Below are positions 31,215 to 39,506 of a stretch of DNA of 64,000 bases, in pieces. How positions within the stretch are numbered: position 1 is the first letter of the stretch; each line of letters starts with the position of its first letter. The stretch lies in contig MGPC01000007.1 in the NCBI GenBank assembly GCA_001797315.1, forward strand, positions 1 to 64,000, in the 5' to 3' direction. The position numbers were made by a program, and so were the translations under genes. The notes beneath the pieces were generated by a model. The model was not told where the DNA came from. It searched no databases and worked only from the letters and a program-made list of their open reading frames with translations. The stretch comes from Curvibacter sp. GWA2_64_110 (lineage in GTDB: Bacteria; Pseudomonadota; Gammaproteobacteria; Burkholderiales; Burkholderiaceae_C).

Positions 31215-31946
31215 ATGGACAATCATTCGCTGCAACGCGTAGCAACGCGGGGCAACACTTGCCCCAACAATCCCGGTTTGTGGGCTTTGCGCGACACCCG
31301 GTTTGGTGGTTTGAACCATCGCTACACCGGAAAACACCTTAAACTGCTCCGCACGGTTGACCCGTTCCGTGCGTCCGGGGTCGAGTTCAAGAGCCCACTC
31401 CATCTGGATAACTGGCTCCTGCGGAATTTCACGCCTATGGTCACCGAGTGCGACACCAAGTGCGAAGGCCTCAAGTTCATCGAGGGTGGCAAGAGCCGCA
31501 CCGTCAGCGCAGACTTGCTCACCACCTTCAAAGATGGCATCCGTGTTGTCGACCTAGTGATTCCCGCGTCTCGCTGCGCGGCACCATCAGAGTGGTACCG
31601 ACTCGAACAAGTAGCCGTTGCCTTCGGGATCGTGCCAGCATTGCGGACCAAGGAGGAAATCCGCAGCAACCCGATTCTGCTGCAGAACCTGGACCGCTGG
31701 TGTCAGCACGGCCTGGTCAACATGGTGATTGATCTCAATTTCCAAGACGAAGTGCTCAAGGTGGTGCCGGCGGCTGGTGCGATGACTGTCGCCGATATCC
31801 TCAAAGAACTCAAAGCCAGCAGGAACCCCCACGTAACACAAGGGCATCTGGACAGCGCGCTCATTTGCCTCTACCGCTCGGGCGAGCTTCGCATGAACAT
31901 CGCGGACGCCAGCTACGGCGCCGAGACGATAGTGCAAAGCGCATAG
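31215..31946 (+). CDS. TnsA-like endonuclease subunit (active site possibly degenerate)
   Basis: 243 residues upstream of the DDE transposase. The layout fits TnsA: an early Glu (Glu57 in GVEFKSPLHLDNWLL), then an Asp (Asp100 in KSRTVSADLLTTF, equivalent to the TnsA PDF motif), then a beta strand RVVDLVIP, then EWYRLEQVAVAFGIVPALRTKEEI typical of the region after the nuclease core. The expected lysine after that strand (the EVK/QVK position) is replaced by a hydrophobic residue near Val115, so cleavage activity is doubtful. ATG 31215 follows GAGGAAT. The alignment is by eye. Confidence 0.65.
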   Translation: MDNHSLQRVATRGNTCPNNPGLWALRDTRFGGLNHRYTGKHLKLLRTVDPFRASGVEFKSPLHLDNWLLRNFTPMVTECDTKCEGLKFIEGGKSRTVSADLLTTFKDGIRVVDLVIPASRCAAPSEWYRLEQVAVAFGIVPALRTKEEIRSNPILLQNLDRWCQHGLVNMVIDLNFQDEVLKVVPAAGAMTVADILKELKASRNPHVTQGHLDSALICLYRSGELRMNIADASYGAETIVQSA

Positions 31947-32148
31947 CACGCAAACGCCTGGTTGCCGTCCAGACGGACGTATGACCGGTAATTTTCGCTG
32001 CTCTACCAGGGCCAGCGCGCAGGCGCAGCCTTGGCTTCAACCACAAGTTCAGCAGAACTCGGTTGAGCCTTATTTCCTGATTTCGCGCACGGGGTCCTCC
32101 GCCTCGCCAGCGCCACCCGCTCGTATTTTCATACTGCTGGAGAGTGCA

Positions 32149-34203
32149 ATGACCCACCCGAAAAACGAACCCGATGAACCTGCACTGCAGGAGCGTCTGC
32201 GGCGCTCGAATCTGCCCGAATGGAGCAAGGACATGTCGCTATGGCCAAGCTTTGACGACTCGCTTCTGACAGGCAAAGACAAGAGTCGCTACCGTAACCT
32301 GCGCGATGGCACGGCCCTGTATCTACGTGGCAGCCCAATGACAGAAGTAACCGCTACGGCAGGGGTCGGTGAGCGGCGCTTTCACCGTATTTTCAAGCGC
32401 TGCTTCATGCGCGACAGCACCGGGAAAATTCTTGGCTGCCGGGCTTTCGCGCGCGGCGTGCACATTGCGCCACCCAAGGTGACCAACTTGAAGACTCCGA
32501 CCGCAGGCGGTCGTGGCGGCTTCTATGGGGCGTTCCGGTTGATCCTTCGCGACTACCCGGGCGTTCCCAGCAAGTTGGTCACTTATCTCAATGGCTACGG
32601 CATTGAGGGCTTGCGGCCGAACAAGATACTGTTTCGTCAGCTCCGTCGCAAGTTCCTGGAAATTTGCAAAGAGGAGCAGGTGCCTACCGATGGCTACCCT
32701 TTCAACACAAAGGAGGGTGGCCGTCGTGCCTTGCGCAAGTGGGTCGACACCGACTACATGCCGAGCTACGCGCGCCGCTTCATCACTCTGGAGCACGGCA
32801 AGGATGCTGGCGACTTGATCGGCTACGGCGAAGGTAATGGTTCTTCGGCGCGGGATGTCGGCGGTACTGGCATTTGGATCTTGGATGCCAACACCATCGA
32901 TGTGAATGCGCGTTACGAAATTCCCACGCCGGCCGGTGACTGGCAGAGCCTTGTGCTACGCCGCTTTCAGCAGTTACGGGTCATCCACAAGAGGACCTCG
33001 GCGAACCTGGCCTGCACCCAGGTCTACGCTGCGCAAGCTTCCGCGCAGGATGTGGCCATTCTCTTGTGGGATGCCCTGAACGGCCCGCCAGCTGTCCAGG
33101 AGGTTGTTCCTGGTCTGACAGCCGAGCCTGGTGCAGCGTACCCGGCGAACGCGATCCTCGAGATGAAGTTCGCAGTGCCTACCGTTGTCGAGCTCGACAA
33201 CGCGCTGGCTCATTTGGCGGACGATGTCCAGCACATCGTGGCCCATCTGTTCGGTGCGCGGGTTGTCCTCGGTGCGCCGAAGACGCCCCATGAGCGCGCC
33301 GCCATCGAGAGCAAGTTTGCCGCGCAAGCTCGTCGTGTGCTTCACCAGCTTCCAGGCACCACGGGCACCGGGCCCAAGGATCCGATGCGCAAGACTCATG
33401 CCGTCGAACCGGAAAACATGATCCGAGCAAACGAGTTGGAGCATGTGCTGGACGTCTATGTCCGCAACGAAAACGCGCTGGTAAATTCGGGGGCACTCGG
33501 TGTGCCACCATTGGTCCGCTTGAAACGGCTGCTGGAAACCGGCGTTATCAAGCCGACCTACCTGCCTGCCGACAAACGAAAAGCGTACTTTTTCTGCCGA
33601 CCGCACAAGGTCACCGTGCGTGTTGACAAGGAGTCCGGACGGGCGCCTTTTATTAACTTTTTGTATGCCCGCTACTCCAGCGCAAGTCTGAGCAAGCGCT
33701 TTGACCTAAAAGGTCAAACCATGTACGTTCGTGCGGACCCGCGCAATATTCGCACGGTCATGCTCTTCACCGAGGCAGGCGCGGAGTTCGGACCTGTCCA
33801 GGCGCTCGGTGGCTGGGGCGGCTTTCCGCATGACCTGCGCTTTCGCCGAATTTTCGGCAAGCTCAAGCGTGATGGCGAACTGGGCCCCCGCGCCGACGAT
33901 CGCCCGTTGGAGAGCCTGTTTACGCATTTGCGCAACAAGGCGCCACGTGACTCGACGAAGGCGTTGCAACTGACTTCCATTGTGGAGTACCTGCAGCGCA
34001 ACGATTTCGTGATGGCGCCCGCCATGACGCAATCCGCCCGTGACTGGAAGCAGGTGGCCAAGATGGCGGAAACCATCGCGATAGTGCCAGTAGCCATTGT
34101 CACCTCCGAGAAGCCGGCAATGGCCCCCCCAAGTGCGCCGGCTGGCAAGGACAAGGTGCACACCCGTTGGAAGCTGCCCATGCGCTCCATGCGCACTCGC
34201 TAA
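32149..34203 (+). CDS. tniA: DDE transposase, TniA/TnsB type
   Basis: Catalytic transposase of 684 residues, starting ATG 32149 with GGAG upstream. The RNase H-like core shows the triad Asp246 (IWILDANT), Asp350 (VVELDNAL) and Glu387 (ERAAIESKF), i.e. D-D-36-E. N-terminal helix-turn-helix-type region (TEVTATAGVGERRFHRIFKRC) and a C-terminal beta-barrel-like region follow the rve arrangement. It is followed by the ATPase and TniQ genes. The basic C-terminal tail (HTRWKLPMRSMRTR) may contact the ATPase, as in TnsB; that is inference. Confidence 0.88.
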   Translation: MTHPKNEPDEPALQERLRRSNLPEWSKDMSLWPSFDDSLLTGKDKSRYRNLRDGTALYLRGSPMTEVTATAGVGERRFHRIFKRCFMRDSTGKILGCRAFARGVHIAPPKVTNLKTPTAGGRGGFYGAFRLILRDYPGVPSKLVTYLNGYGIEGLRPNKILFRQLRRKFLEICKEEQVPTDGYPFNTKEGGRRALRKWVDTDYMPSYARRFITLEHGKDAGDLIGYGEGNGSSARDVGGTGIWILDANTIDVNARYEIPTPAGDWQSLVLRRFQQLRVIHKRTSANLACTQVYAAQASAQDVAILLWDALNGPPAVQEVVPGLTAEPGAAYPANAILEMKFAVPTVVELDNALAHLADDVQHIVAHLFGARVVLGAPKTPHERAAIESKFAAQARRVLHQLPGTTGTGPKDPMRKTHAVEPENMIRANELEHVLDVYVRNENALVNSGALGVPPLVRLKRLLETGVIKPTYLPADKRKAYFFCRPHKVTVRVDKESGRAPFINFLYARYSSASLSKRFDLKGQTMYVRADPRNIRTVMLFTEAGAEFGPVQALGGWGGFPHDLRFRRIFGKLKRDGELGPRADDRPLESLFTHLRNKAPRDSTKALQLTSIVEYLQRNDFVMAPAMTQSARDWKQVAKMAETIAIVPVAIVTSEKPAMAPPSAPAGKDKVHTRWKLPMRSMRTR

Positions 34204-34240
34204 ACGTCAACCACTGCACTCGATCAATGAAAGGACTCTC

Positions 34241-35272
34241 ATGATCTCCAATGAAACCCTGCCAAGCACGATGGCCGAGCCGGTTGGCCTGTTGCCTAAT
34301 CTAACTGTTTGGACCCCTGAAATCGACCGCCTATGTTCTGTCGTTGCACGCTGGATTCGTCTGGACCTGCCTGGGGCCACCGTGTACGGTCAACAGCGCA
34401 ACGGCAAAACCCGCGCCGCAAAATACCTAGCCGGGGCACTGCCGACGCTACTGGGCTACGAAGTCGCCGTTTTGCACTGGATTATCCCAGAACAGCAGCA
34501 CGCCAAGCAGACGGAGCGCGAATTTGTCCAGGAGATGATCCAGCAGTCCGGCTCAGTCCGTGTGCAGAGCCGCGACTTGGCGGTGTTGCGCCGGCGCTGT
34601 CACACCCACCTGGTTGACTTGGCGCGTGAGGCGGGCTCCAAGCGCCTGGTGGTCATCGTCGACGAGGCCCAGAACCTGAGCAAAGCCCAGTTTGGCTACC
34701 TGATCTACTGCTTCAATGCGCTGGAAGGCCTAGGCATCTACCCGTTCTTCCTTTTGATCGGCCAACCCGAGTTGGAAAACACGCCCACAGCCTGGGCGGA
34801 GGCGGGTGGCATGCAGGTGACCGGCCGCTTCTTTGCGCGGGAGCATATCTATCGCGGCGTGCGCATCGACCACATTGAGAATGTGCTGATCGCGTTTGAC
34901 ACGCCCCCCGAGGACAACGCACCGTCCCCCTTAGCGCTGGCCTTTCCCGCTGCCTACGCGTCCGGCTGGGGCCTCTCCGCTCTGGCGCCCCAGTACCGCG
35001 AGGCAATGGAGCTGGTGATGAAGAAGCACAATATTCCCTCAGGCTTGCGCTTGCCCATGCAGTACCTGCGCGCCTCGCTGCTGGGTTTGTTGTACCGCGT
35101 CATGGACAAGAAATTGGATCTTGGCCAGATTAACTCGGCGATGGTTTTCCGGGCGCTCAAGGAGACCGAATTCTTCAAGGTTCTGGTGTACTACGTGGAT
35201 GACGTTGTCGACACCGATGACGACAAAGACGATGACGGCGAGGTCGTCGCCGTGGAGGCGACCCTGGCATGA
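34241..35272 (+). CDS. tniB: Transposition AAA+ ATPase, TniB/TnsC type
   Basis: 343-residue ATPase that links target selection to the transposase. Walker A GQQRNGKT (50-57) and Walker B LVVIVDEAQN (Asp141, Glu142) are intact; the QNLSK sensor region and an arginine-rich stretch follow. ATG 34241 is preceded by AAGGA. The acidic C-terminus (DTDDDKDDDGE) is unusual. It overlaps tniQ by four bases. Confidence 0.88.
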   Translation: MISNETLPSTMAEPVGLLPNLTVWTPEIDRLCSVVARWIRLDLPGATVYGQQRNGKTRAAKYLAGALPTLLGYEVAVLHWIIPEQQHAKQTEREFVQEMIQQSGSVRVQSRDLAVLRRRCHTHLVDLAREAGSKRLVVIVDEAQNLSKAQFGYLIYCFNALEGLGIYPFFLLIGQPELENTPTAWAEAGGMQVTGRFFAREHIYRGVRIDHIENVLIAFDTPPEDNAPSPLALAFPAAYASGWGLSALAPQYREAMELVMKKHNIPSGLRLPMQYLRASLLGLLYRVMDKKLDLGQINSAMVFRALKETEFFKVLVYYVDDVVDTDDDKDDDGEVVAVEATLA

Positions 35273-36765
35273 GTACGTCTGTAACCAACTCGCCGACGCA
35301 AGGCCTGAAAGGGCAGGTACGTGGCCTACAGCATGAGTCGCTTTATGCGGCCTGGACGACACACTGCCTGCTTCATGACATTGAGCCGAAAGAGGTACTG
35401 CCGAGCGTGCTGCTGAAGCGCTCAGTGTTCGAGCCCATGAGGAGTCCGGAAGAGGACGTGCCGCTCTTTGCGGAGCTGATGAATACGACGGTTCGCCACA
35501 TCCGTCAGATGTGCGGGCATGACATCAGCGGGGTGATCGGCCTGAAGGCGCCCTTGCTGTATAGGAGCATGCGGTACTGTAAGGAATGTATGCAGATGGG
35601 CTACCACAGCATAATGTTCCAGCACATCGGGCTGGCTGAATGCCCCCTGCACGGCGCGCGTCTGCAGGATACATGCTACGAATGTGGCAGCCCGATGGAG
35701 CCCACCTTTGGCTCGGTAATGGAGCACCAGTTCGAGTGCCCGCGGTGCAATGCGCCGCTTGTGCGCTTCACCCTCAAGCAGGATGGTGCAAAGCTGGCAA
35801 ACCTCATCGACCAGATGCTTGGGGCTCGCCGCCCCGTGCTTGTACGCGGGGTGGACGTGGCCCACCAGGCGCATCGGTTACGAAACCTGGACTACGGGCT
35901 GCGGTCGCCCATGAACCCGGTGGCTTCCCGGCACTTTCAGCGCGTCAGCATCTGGCCCTTGCCTGGGGATACGCAGTGGAGGACCTTTGTCGAGACAAAG
36001 GTGCCCATTTTGGAACCGCACGGTCGGGAGCAGACAAATGCGGCGCGGGAACTCCACATTGCAACTGACCGCTTCCTGTTGTCCGCGCTAGCCAAGTGCA
36101 AAGGGCACGAATTGGCGACCATCCGCCTGCTCGGTCGCTTGGGCCGATACCCGCGCGGGCTGCGGCTCAACGCTCATACTAGCGTCATTAGCGTGGCGCT
36201 GTACAAGATTGCTGCGGCCTACGACCTGCTGCCTCGGCTGAGGATGATCGTGGAGAACAAGGACACGCAACCGCTGCGGCGCAGTTTTCCGGAGTTCTGG
36301 GCGCGGCCACCGGTTCGGCACGGCGACGGCTGCCCGGAGTATCCGCAGCTTGATGCGCATCTGCTCGAACAAGAGATGTGGGGTATGTTCGCCAAGCTGT
36401 TGGTGGCACACCAGACCGACAGCTACCTGCAGGAGGTGAGCTGGCTGTCGTACCCGCATGCGCTGGAGTTTGCCCCAAGCTGGCGCATCGAGAAGAGTAA
36501 CGATGAGGCCTACGCCCGTGTGCGCACGCGGGCATGCGAGGCGACCATTTCGCGATTGATTCAACGGCGTCGCAATGATGTTCTGCTTTTTCGCGACTAT
36601 GACCCTATCGGCGACGATGGTCTGTGGACCCACAACTTTCTTGACTCTCTGTGGCACGAAAATGAAGCTGGCAAAAAGTCAGCTGGCTCGACACCTTCCA
36701 CCTGGCGTTCCCGAGCTACTCGCGCCAGGAACGAAGACTTTATCCGTCTGGCGCAACGCAACTGA
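35269..36765 (+). CDS. tniQ: TniQ/TnsD-family target-selection zinc protein
   Basis: 498-residue TniQ-family protein. Eight zinc ligands form paired knuckles: Cys104/Cys107, Cys125/His128, Cys136/Cys139 and Cys157/Cys160. The first ~100 residues carry the TniQ N-terminal pattern. The ~330-residue C-terminal extension is longer than in simple TniQ and nearer to TnsD, which recognises a specific DNA site. The target of this one is unknown; no tRNA or glmS lies at the visible end. ATGA overlap with tniB. Confidence 0.87.
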   Translation: MSTSVTNSPTQGLKGQVRGLQHESLYAAWTTHCLLHDIEPKEVLPSVLLKRSVFEPMRSPEEDVPLFAELMNTTVRHIRQMCGHDISGVIGLKAPLLYRSMRYCKECMQMGYHSIMFQHIGLAECPLHGARLQDTCYECGSPMEPTFGSVMEHQFECPRCNAPLVRFTLKQDGAKLANLIDQMLGARRPVLVRGVDVAHQAHRLRNLDYGLRSPMNPVASRHFQRVSIWPLPGDTQWRTFVETKVPILEPHGREQTNAARELHIATDRFLLSALAKCKGHELATIRLLGRLGRYPRGLRLNAHTSVISVALYKIAAAYDLLPRLRMIVENKDTQPLRRSFPEFWARPPVRHGDGCPEYPQLDAHLLEQEMWGMFAKLLVAHQTDSYLQEVSWLSYPHALEFAPSWRIEKSNDEAYARVRTRACEATISRLIQRRRNDVLLFRDYDPIGDDGLWTHNFLDSLWHENEAGKKSAGSTPSTWRSRATRARNEDFIRLAQRN

Positions 36766-37005
36766 GTGTTGAGCCTTGGGCGCGGTTTGGACGTTGTGTC
36801 GGGTCAGCCTCCGGATACTCGAGATCACTAGGTCAACTTTTGGCAGTACATGTATAACTGCTTCGAAGGAGTCTCTGTGCATGAAGTGCTTGGATTCATG
36901 GCAGAACTCAGGATGTAAGACCCCATCAAAATCCAAAAACAGTGTTTGAACGGTAGTGAACAGGGTCGCAGGGCCTTTGAAGTCCATGGCAGCTCGGAAG
37001 AGCAA
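36766..37005 (-). pseudogene. Truncated HAD-like domain protein
   Basis: The frame begins with a normal HAD motif (TLFLDFDGVLHPE) and continues SFEAVIHVLPKVDLVISSIRRLT, matching the N-terminal half of the HAD family found in RNA-repair 'Swiss army knife' proteins. After that homology ends and the frame runs into the 3' end of tniQ on the other strand. The usual SSSWR is SSIRR here. I read it as a 3'-truncated gene, cut at the transposition module. Confidence 0.6.
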
Positions 37006-37081
37006 GTGCTTCAGCCAAGTTTATCAAGGGCATTTTGCGATCATGCAGCCCTGATTGGGCCAGTACCTGGCTCGATTTGAA

Positions 37082-37372
37082 CTATTTGAGTTCGGCCATT
37101 TCGCTAGCGACCATATCTAACAATCGCTCCGCTGCGGTGGAGTCAGTCGTACGCAGATAGGACATGGCCAGCAGGGTTAAGGGATGCACGCCCAGTACTT
37201 CCGCCAAATCATCGACTTTGCTCAGTGTGGGAGATTTCAGATTTCTCTCCAATGTACTGACGTAGGTGCGGCTGGACGAAAGACTGAAAGCTTCTTGGCT
37301 CAACCCCTTGGATTTACGAACCAATCTGAGCGCTTTAGCAAAATTGTTTTGTGACTTGGTGGCGTAGGACAT
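37082..37372 (-). CDS. XRE-family helix-turn-helix regulator
   Basis: 96 residues. The HTH_3 domain spans about 8-65: FAKALRLVRKSKGLSQEAFSLSSSRTYVSTLERNLKSPTLSKVDDLAEVLGVHPLTLL. The size and single-domain layout are like controller proteins of restriction-modification systems and small phage repressors. It is divergent from an unknown gene; CTATAG repeats lie between them. Probably represses one or both promoters. Confidence 0.85.
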   Translation of the reverse strand: MSYATKSQNNFAKALRLVRKSKGLSQEAFSLSSSRTYVSTLERNLKSPTLSKVDDLAEVLGVHPLTLLAMSYLRTTDSTAAERLLDMVASEMAELK

Positions 37373-37398
37373 GCCCTCCGATTAATTGGCAACGACCT

Positions 37399-37420
37399 CT
37401 ATAGGACTACAATCTATAGT
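37399..37420. promoter_or_regulatory. Candidate operator for the XRE regulator
   Basis: Two CTATAG palindromes (37399-37404, 37414-37419) are 15 bases apart. An ACTA/TAGT pair (37406-37409, 37417-37420) overlaps them. They sit between the divergent starts at 37372 and 37438. Confidence 0.4.
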
Positions 37421-37437
37421 GTTCATTTTTGGTTCTT

Positions 37438-38040
37438 ATGTTTATCACCAGCGACTCATTTCGATCCCCCGTGTCGGCCTTCTTTTGCGAACCTGGCAAT
37501 ACCGGTTGGATCGCCGCCGAACTGGGGTTGCAGCAGAGTTGGTTCCTGGCCTACTTCGAACAGGCTGAGACGGCCGAAGGTGACGATGAATTTTCGTGCG
37601 AGCGCACCATGCTGTTCACTGATTTTCGGAGTGTTGAGCAACTGATAGACGCAGGACCTGAGCGCGGTATTCGCCTGAAATCAGTACATATCCTCACCCC
37701 GGGGCATGTGAACGGCACTGATACTTGGAAGATGGACCAAATTAGGTCAGTTTGGCTCGGCCGTGAACCCCACTCCGAATACATCCCTATGAATGTTTTT
37801 GAAACCATCTCTGGTGAGAAATATTCCGCGTCCTTCATTGGACTCACCGCTGACGAACTACAAATTGAATCATTGAAATTCAATTTCATCGATCGGCCAC
37901 AACAGCATTTTTCAATTACGCCCATAGTAGGACCACGCCAACCAGAATACACAGTGGGGCAAGAAACTGCAGAGATTTCAGTCGAGCAGTCAGGCTCCGC
38001 CTCTGACTCGCCTCGCCGATTTAAGCGGGAAACCGAGTGA
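37438..38040 (+). CDS. Unknown protein paired with XRE regulator
   Basis: 200 residues from ATG 37438. No family recognised. The protein looks soluble, rich in Ser/Glu/Phe, with a probably disordered C-terminal tail (SASDSPRRFKRETE). Base composition is lower in GC than the core region, suggesting transfer. Divergence from a controller-like XRE gene raises the possibility of a regulated pair, without specific support for a function. Confidence 0.6.
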   Translation: MFITSDSFRSPVSAFFCEPGNTGWIAAELGLQQSWFLAYFEQAETAEGDDEFSCERTMLFTDFRSVEQLIDAGPERGIRLKSVHILTPGHVNGTDTWKMDQIRSVWLGREPHSEYIPMNVFETISGEKYSASFIGLTADELQIESLKFNFIDRPQQHFSITPIVGPRQPEYTVGQETAEISVEQSGSASDSPRRFKRETE

Positions 38041-38176
38041 TGATCAAGAAGCGAAAACAGTTAATAGAGATCGTGACCTTAGTGGTGGGAGTCCTGGACA
38101 TCAGCAGCGCTGAGCATTTGCCATGCTTGTTGCCGATTCGATGCAAAATCAATCTAGACGCGATTAGGATGGCAGC

Positions 38177-38542
38177 ATGACGAAGATCAAAAATCAAGAT
38201 CAAGCGGAGTCAAAATTCTGTCAATTATTTTTTGAGGCGGGGCAGGCGCTCAATGTTCCTACATACGGTGAATCTGCCAATGGTGGTGCGAGATCTGACT
38301 TGAGTACAGACGTCATCAGCGCGATGCATCAGTGCGAGTTCTACGATCCGCATTTCATTGGCGGCCCAGGCGCTTTCAGCCATGCCAAATCGCGCACAGC
38401 GGTAGAGCGAATTTTCGCCAGAGCCGAGCCGATTGCTGCAGAACTTTGCACAGCATTAGAAGCATCTAATCCAACAAAGGCGCTTGAATTTCGCGCTAGA
38501 CTCACGGAAATAAACGCTTGGATGCTACAAGTGGTCGAGTAG
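38177..38542 (+). CDS. Hypothetical protein
   Basis: 121 residues, not recognised. Contains AESKFCQLFFEAGQALNVP and an alanine-rich helical C-terminal half, no signal peptide or membrane helix. It lies in the low-GC, fragment-rich part of the island. The frame may represent a genuine small gene; there is a possible GGATGGCAGC leader but no strong ribosome site. Confidence 0.45.
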   Translation: MTKIKNQDQAESKFCQLFFEAGQALNVPTYGESANGGARSDLSTDVISAMHQCEFYDPHFIGGPGAFSHAKSRTAVERIFARAEPIAAELCTALEASNPTKALEFRARLTEINAWMLQVVE

Positions 38543-38569
38543 AACTCGGCTAATTTGTGCGTGTATCCC

Positions 38570-38710
38570 CCATGGGGGTGGCTGACTGCTAAAGGGGAAA
38601 TTCTTGGCCGGCTGCTCCTGACCAATAGTTGCCTGACCCAGCCCACGATGTACCGGAAGTACACGTCGATCACGAAGGCCACGTGCAGCCATGTCGCTTG
38701 AACCATAACT
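38570..38710 (-). pseudogene. IS3-family transposase remnant
   Basis: The minus-strand frame reads WLHVAFVIDVYFRYIVGW, the conserved strand around the second region of IS3-family OrfB (usually YVAFVIDVFSRRIVGW). Flanking sequence has no further match and no complete transposase or terminal repeats are present, so this is a small relic. Confidence 0.65.
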
Positions 38711-38741
38711 GTGCCGCATTGAGCACTTTGGGATACGTGAC

Positions 38742-39059
38742 TTATGGCGACGGCTGCTCCACCTTCTTGCTGCGTCTGGCCCGCTGACGTGGCTTCTTGG
38801 CCTTGAGCATCTGCATCGGGCTGATAGTGACTTCTGGCTGTAAGCCGACAAGCCAATCTTCGATGCGCAGGGATCTGATCACCCGAACCAGGGTAGTAAC
38901 GGTCGCGCCCTTGCCAGCCTCGAGGTTTCTCAGGGATCCCAGTGCAATGCCGGCATTTGCGGCTAGGTCTGCTTGGCTCAAGTTGCGCCGCAGCCTTGCG
39001 GCACGCAACTGGGCGCCTAGTTCACCTTCAAGCTCTTCAGTGGTGATTGATTTGAACAT
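38742..39059 (-). CDS. HipB-like antitoxin/XRE regulator, orphan
   Basis: 105 residues from ATG 39059 (MFKSITTEELEGELGAQLRAARLRRNLSQADLAANAGIALGSLRNLEAGKGATVTTLVRVIRSLRIEDWL). The HTH domain is of the HipB type, including the ALGSLRNLEAGKG helix region. The gene normally precedes hipA; here the downstream strand carries only an IS3 remnant, so no toxin is present. A basic tail (KKPRQRARRSKK) ends the protein. A near-perfect palindrome overlaps its promoter. Confidence 0.75.
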   Translation of the reverse strand: MFKSITTEELEGELGAQLRAARLRRNLSQADLAANAGIALGSLRNLEAGKGATVTTLVRVIRSLRIEDWLVGLQPEVTISPMQMLKAKKPRQRARRSKKVEQPSP

Positions 39060-39072
39060 TTCAATCAAATAT

Positions 39073-39108
39073 ATGACGATTATCTTAACTTTTCAAGATA
39101 AATGTCAT
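39073..39108. promoter_or_regulatory. Palindromic operator upstream of the HipB-like gene
   Basis: ATGAC (39073-39077) and GTCAT (39104-39108), and TTATCTT (39080-39086) and AAGATAA (39095-39101), share the same centre. The inner pair is perfect, with an 8-base spacer, the geometry expected of a HipB-type autoregulatory operator. The gene starts 14 bases away. Confidence 0.65.
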
Positions 39109-39129
39109 TTTTTTGATTGTTATAAGCGA

Positions 39130-39216
39130 TAGGGGACTCAGTCCAAACATCTTGTGTTGGCGCACGAGATCGGCCATCAATTCGCTGGTGGCCGGCACCA
39201 GGCGCGTTTTGCTCCT
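39130..39216 (-). pseudogene. Possible tyrosine-recombinase fragment
   Basis: A short minus-strand stretch, KTRLVPATSELMADLVRQHKMFGLSPL, resembles the segment after the first catalytic arginine region in phage-type integrases (GKGxKxRxVPxTxELxxxL). Nothing else of an integrase is present. The rest of 39,220-39,506 contains no gene I can support. Confidence 0.35.
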
Positions 39217-39506
39217 TTGCCCGTGTTTCCAGTCAGCAGCGCTCGTGCCCATCCGTGCTGCGCCGGCTGAAAAAGCTCCCCATGCTCGTCTCGCAAATTT
39301 CCGAAAGCCGCAGCTCACCGATGTACAGCTACGAAAAATTCATCGGCAGAGTGAAGCATGCCGCTTGTCGCGCTCAGCACAAGAAAGCACTTTTAGATCA
39401 CAGGAGAAATGACTAGCTAGTCGCTCGGGACAAAGAATTGCGTCTGTTAGGCGCCACGGCTGAACGCCCCCCTTGGGAGCTAGTGAGCGAACATCTGGAT
39501 TGCTCA

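Larger units (their letters stand above)
29277..36765 (+). mobile_element. Tn7/Tn5053-like transposon: left end and transposition module
   Basis: The segment runs from the terminal repeat cluster to the end of tniQ. It contains two accessory genes, then tnsA-like, tniA/tnsB-like, tniB/tnsC-like and tniQ/tnsD-like genes in the canonical order on one strand. Arsenic and copper genes downstream are the probable cargo. The other terminus is not seen in the window, so the true element probably extends past 64,000 or has been rearranged. Confidence 0.75.

Noticed and set aside
38742-39059. Complete HipBA toxin-antitoxin system
   Set aside because: Only the HipB-like half is present. The downstream sequence on that strand is an IS3 fragment, with no kinase-like toxin frame.
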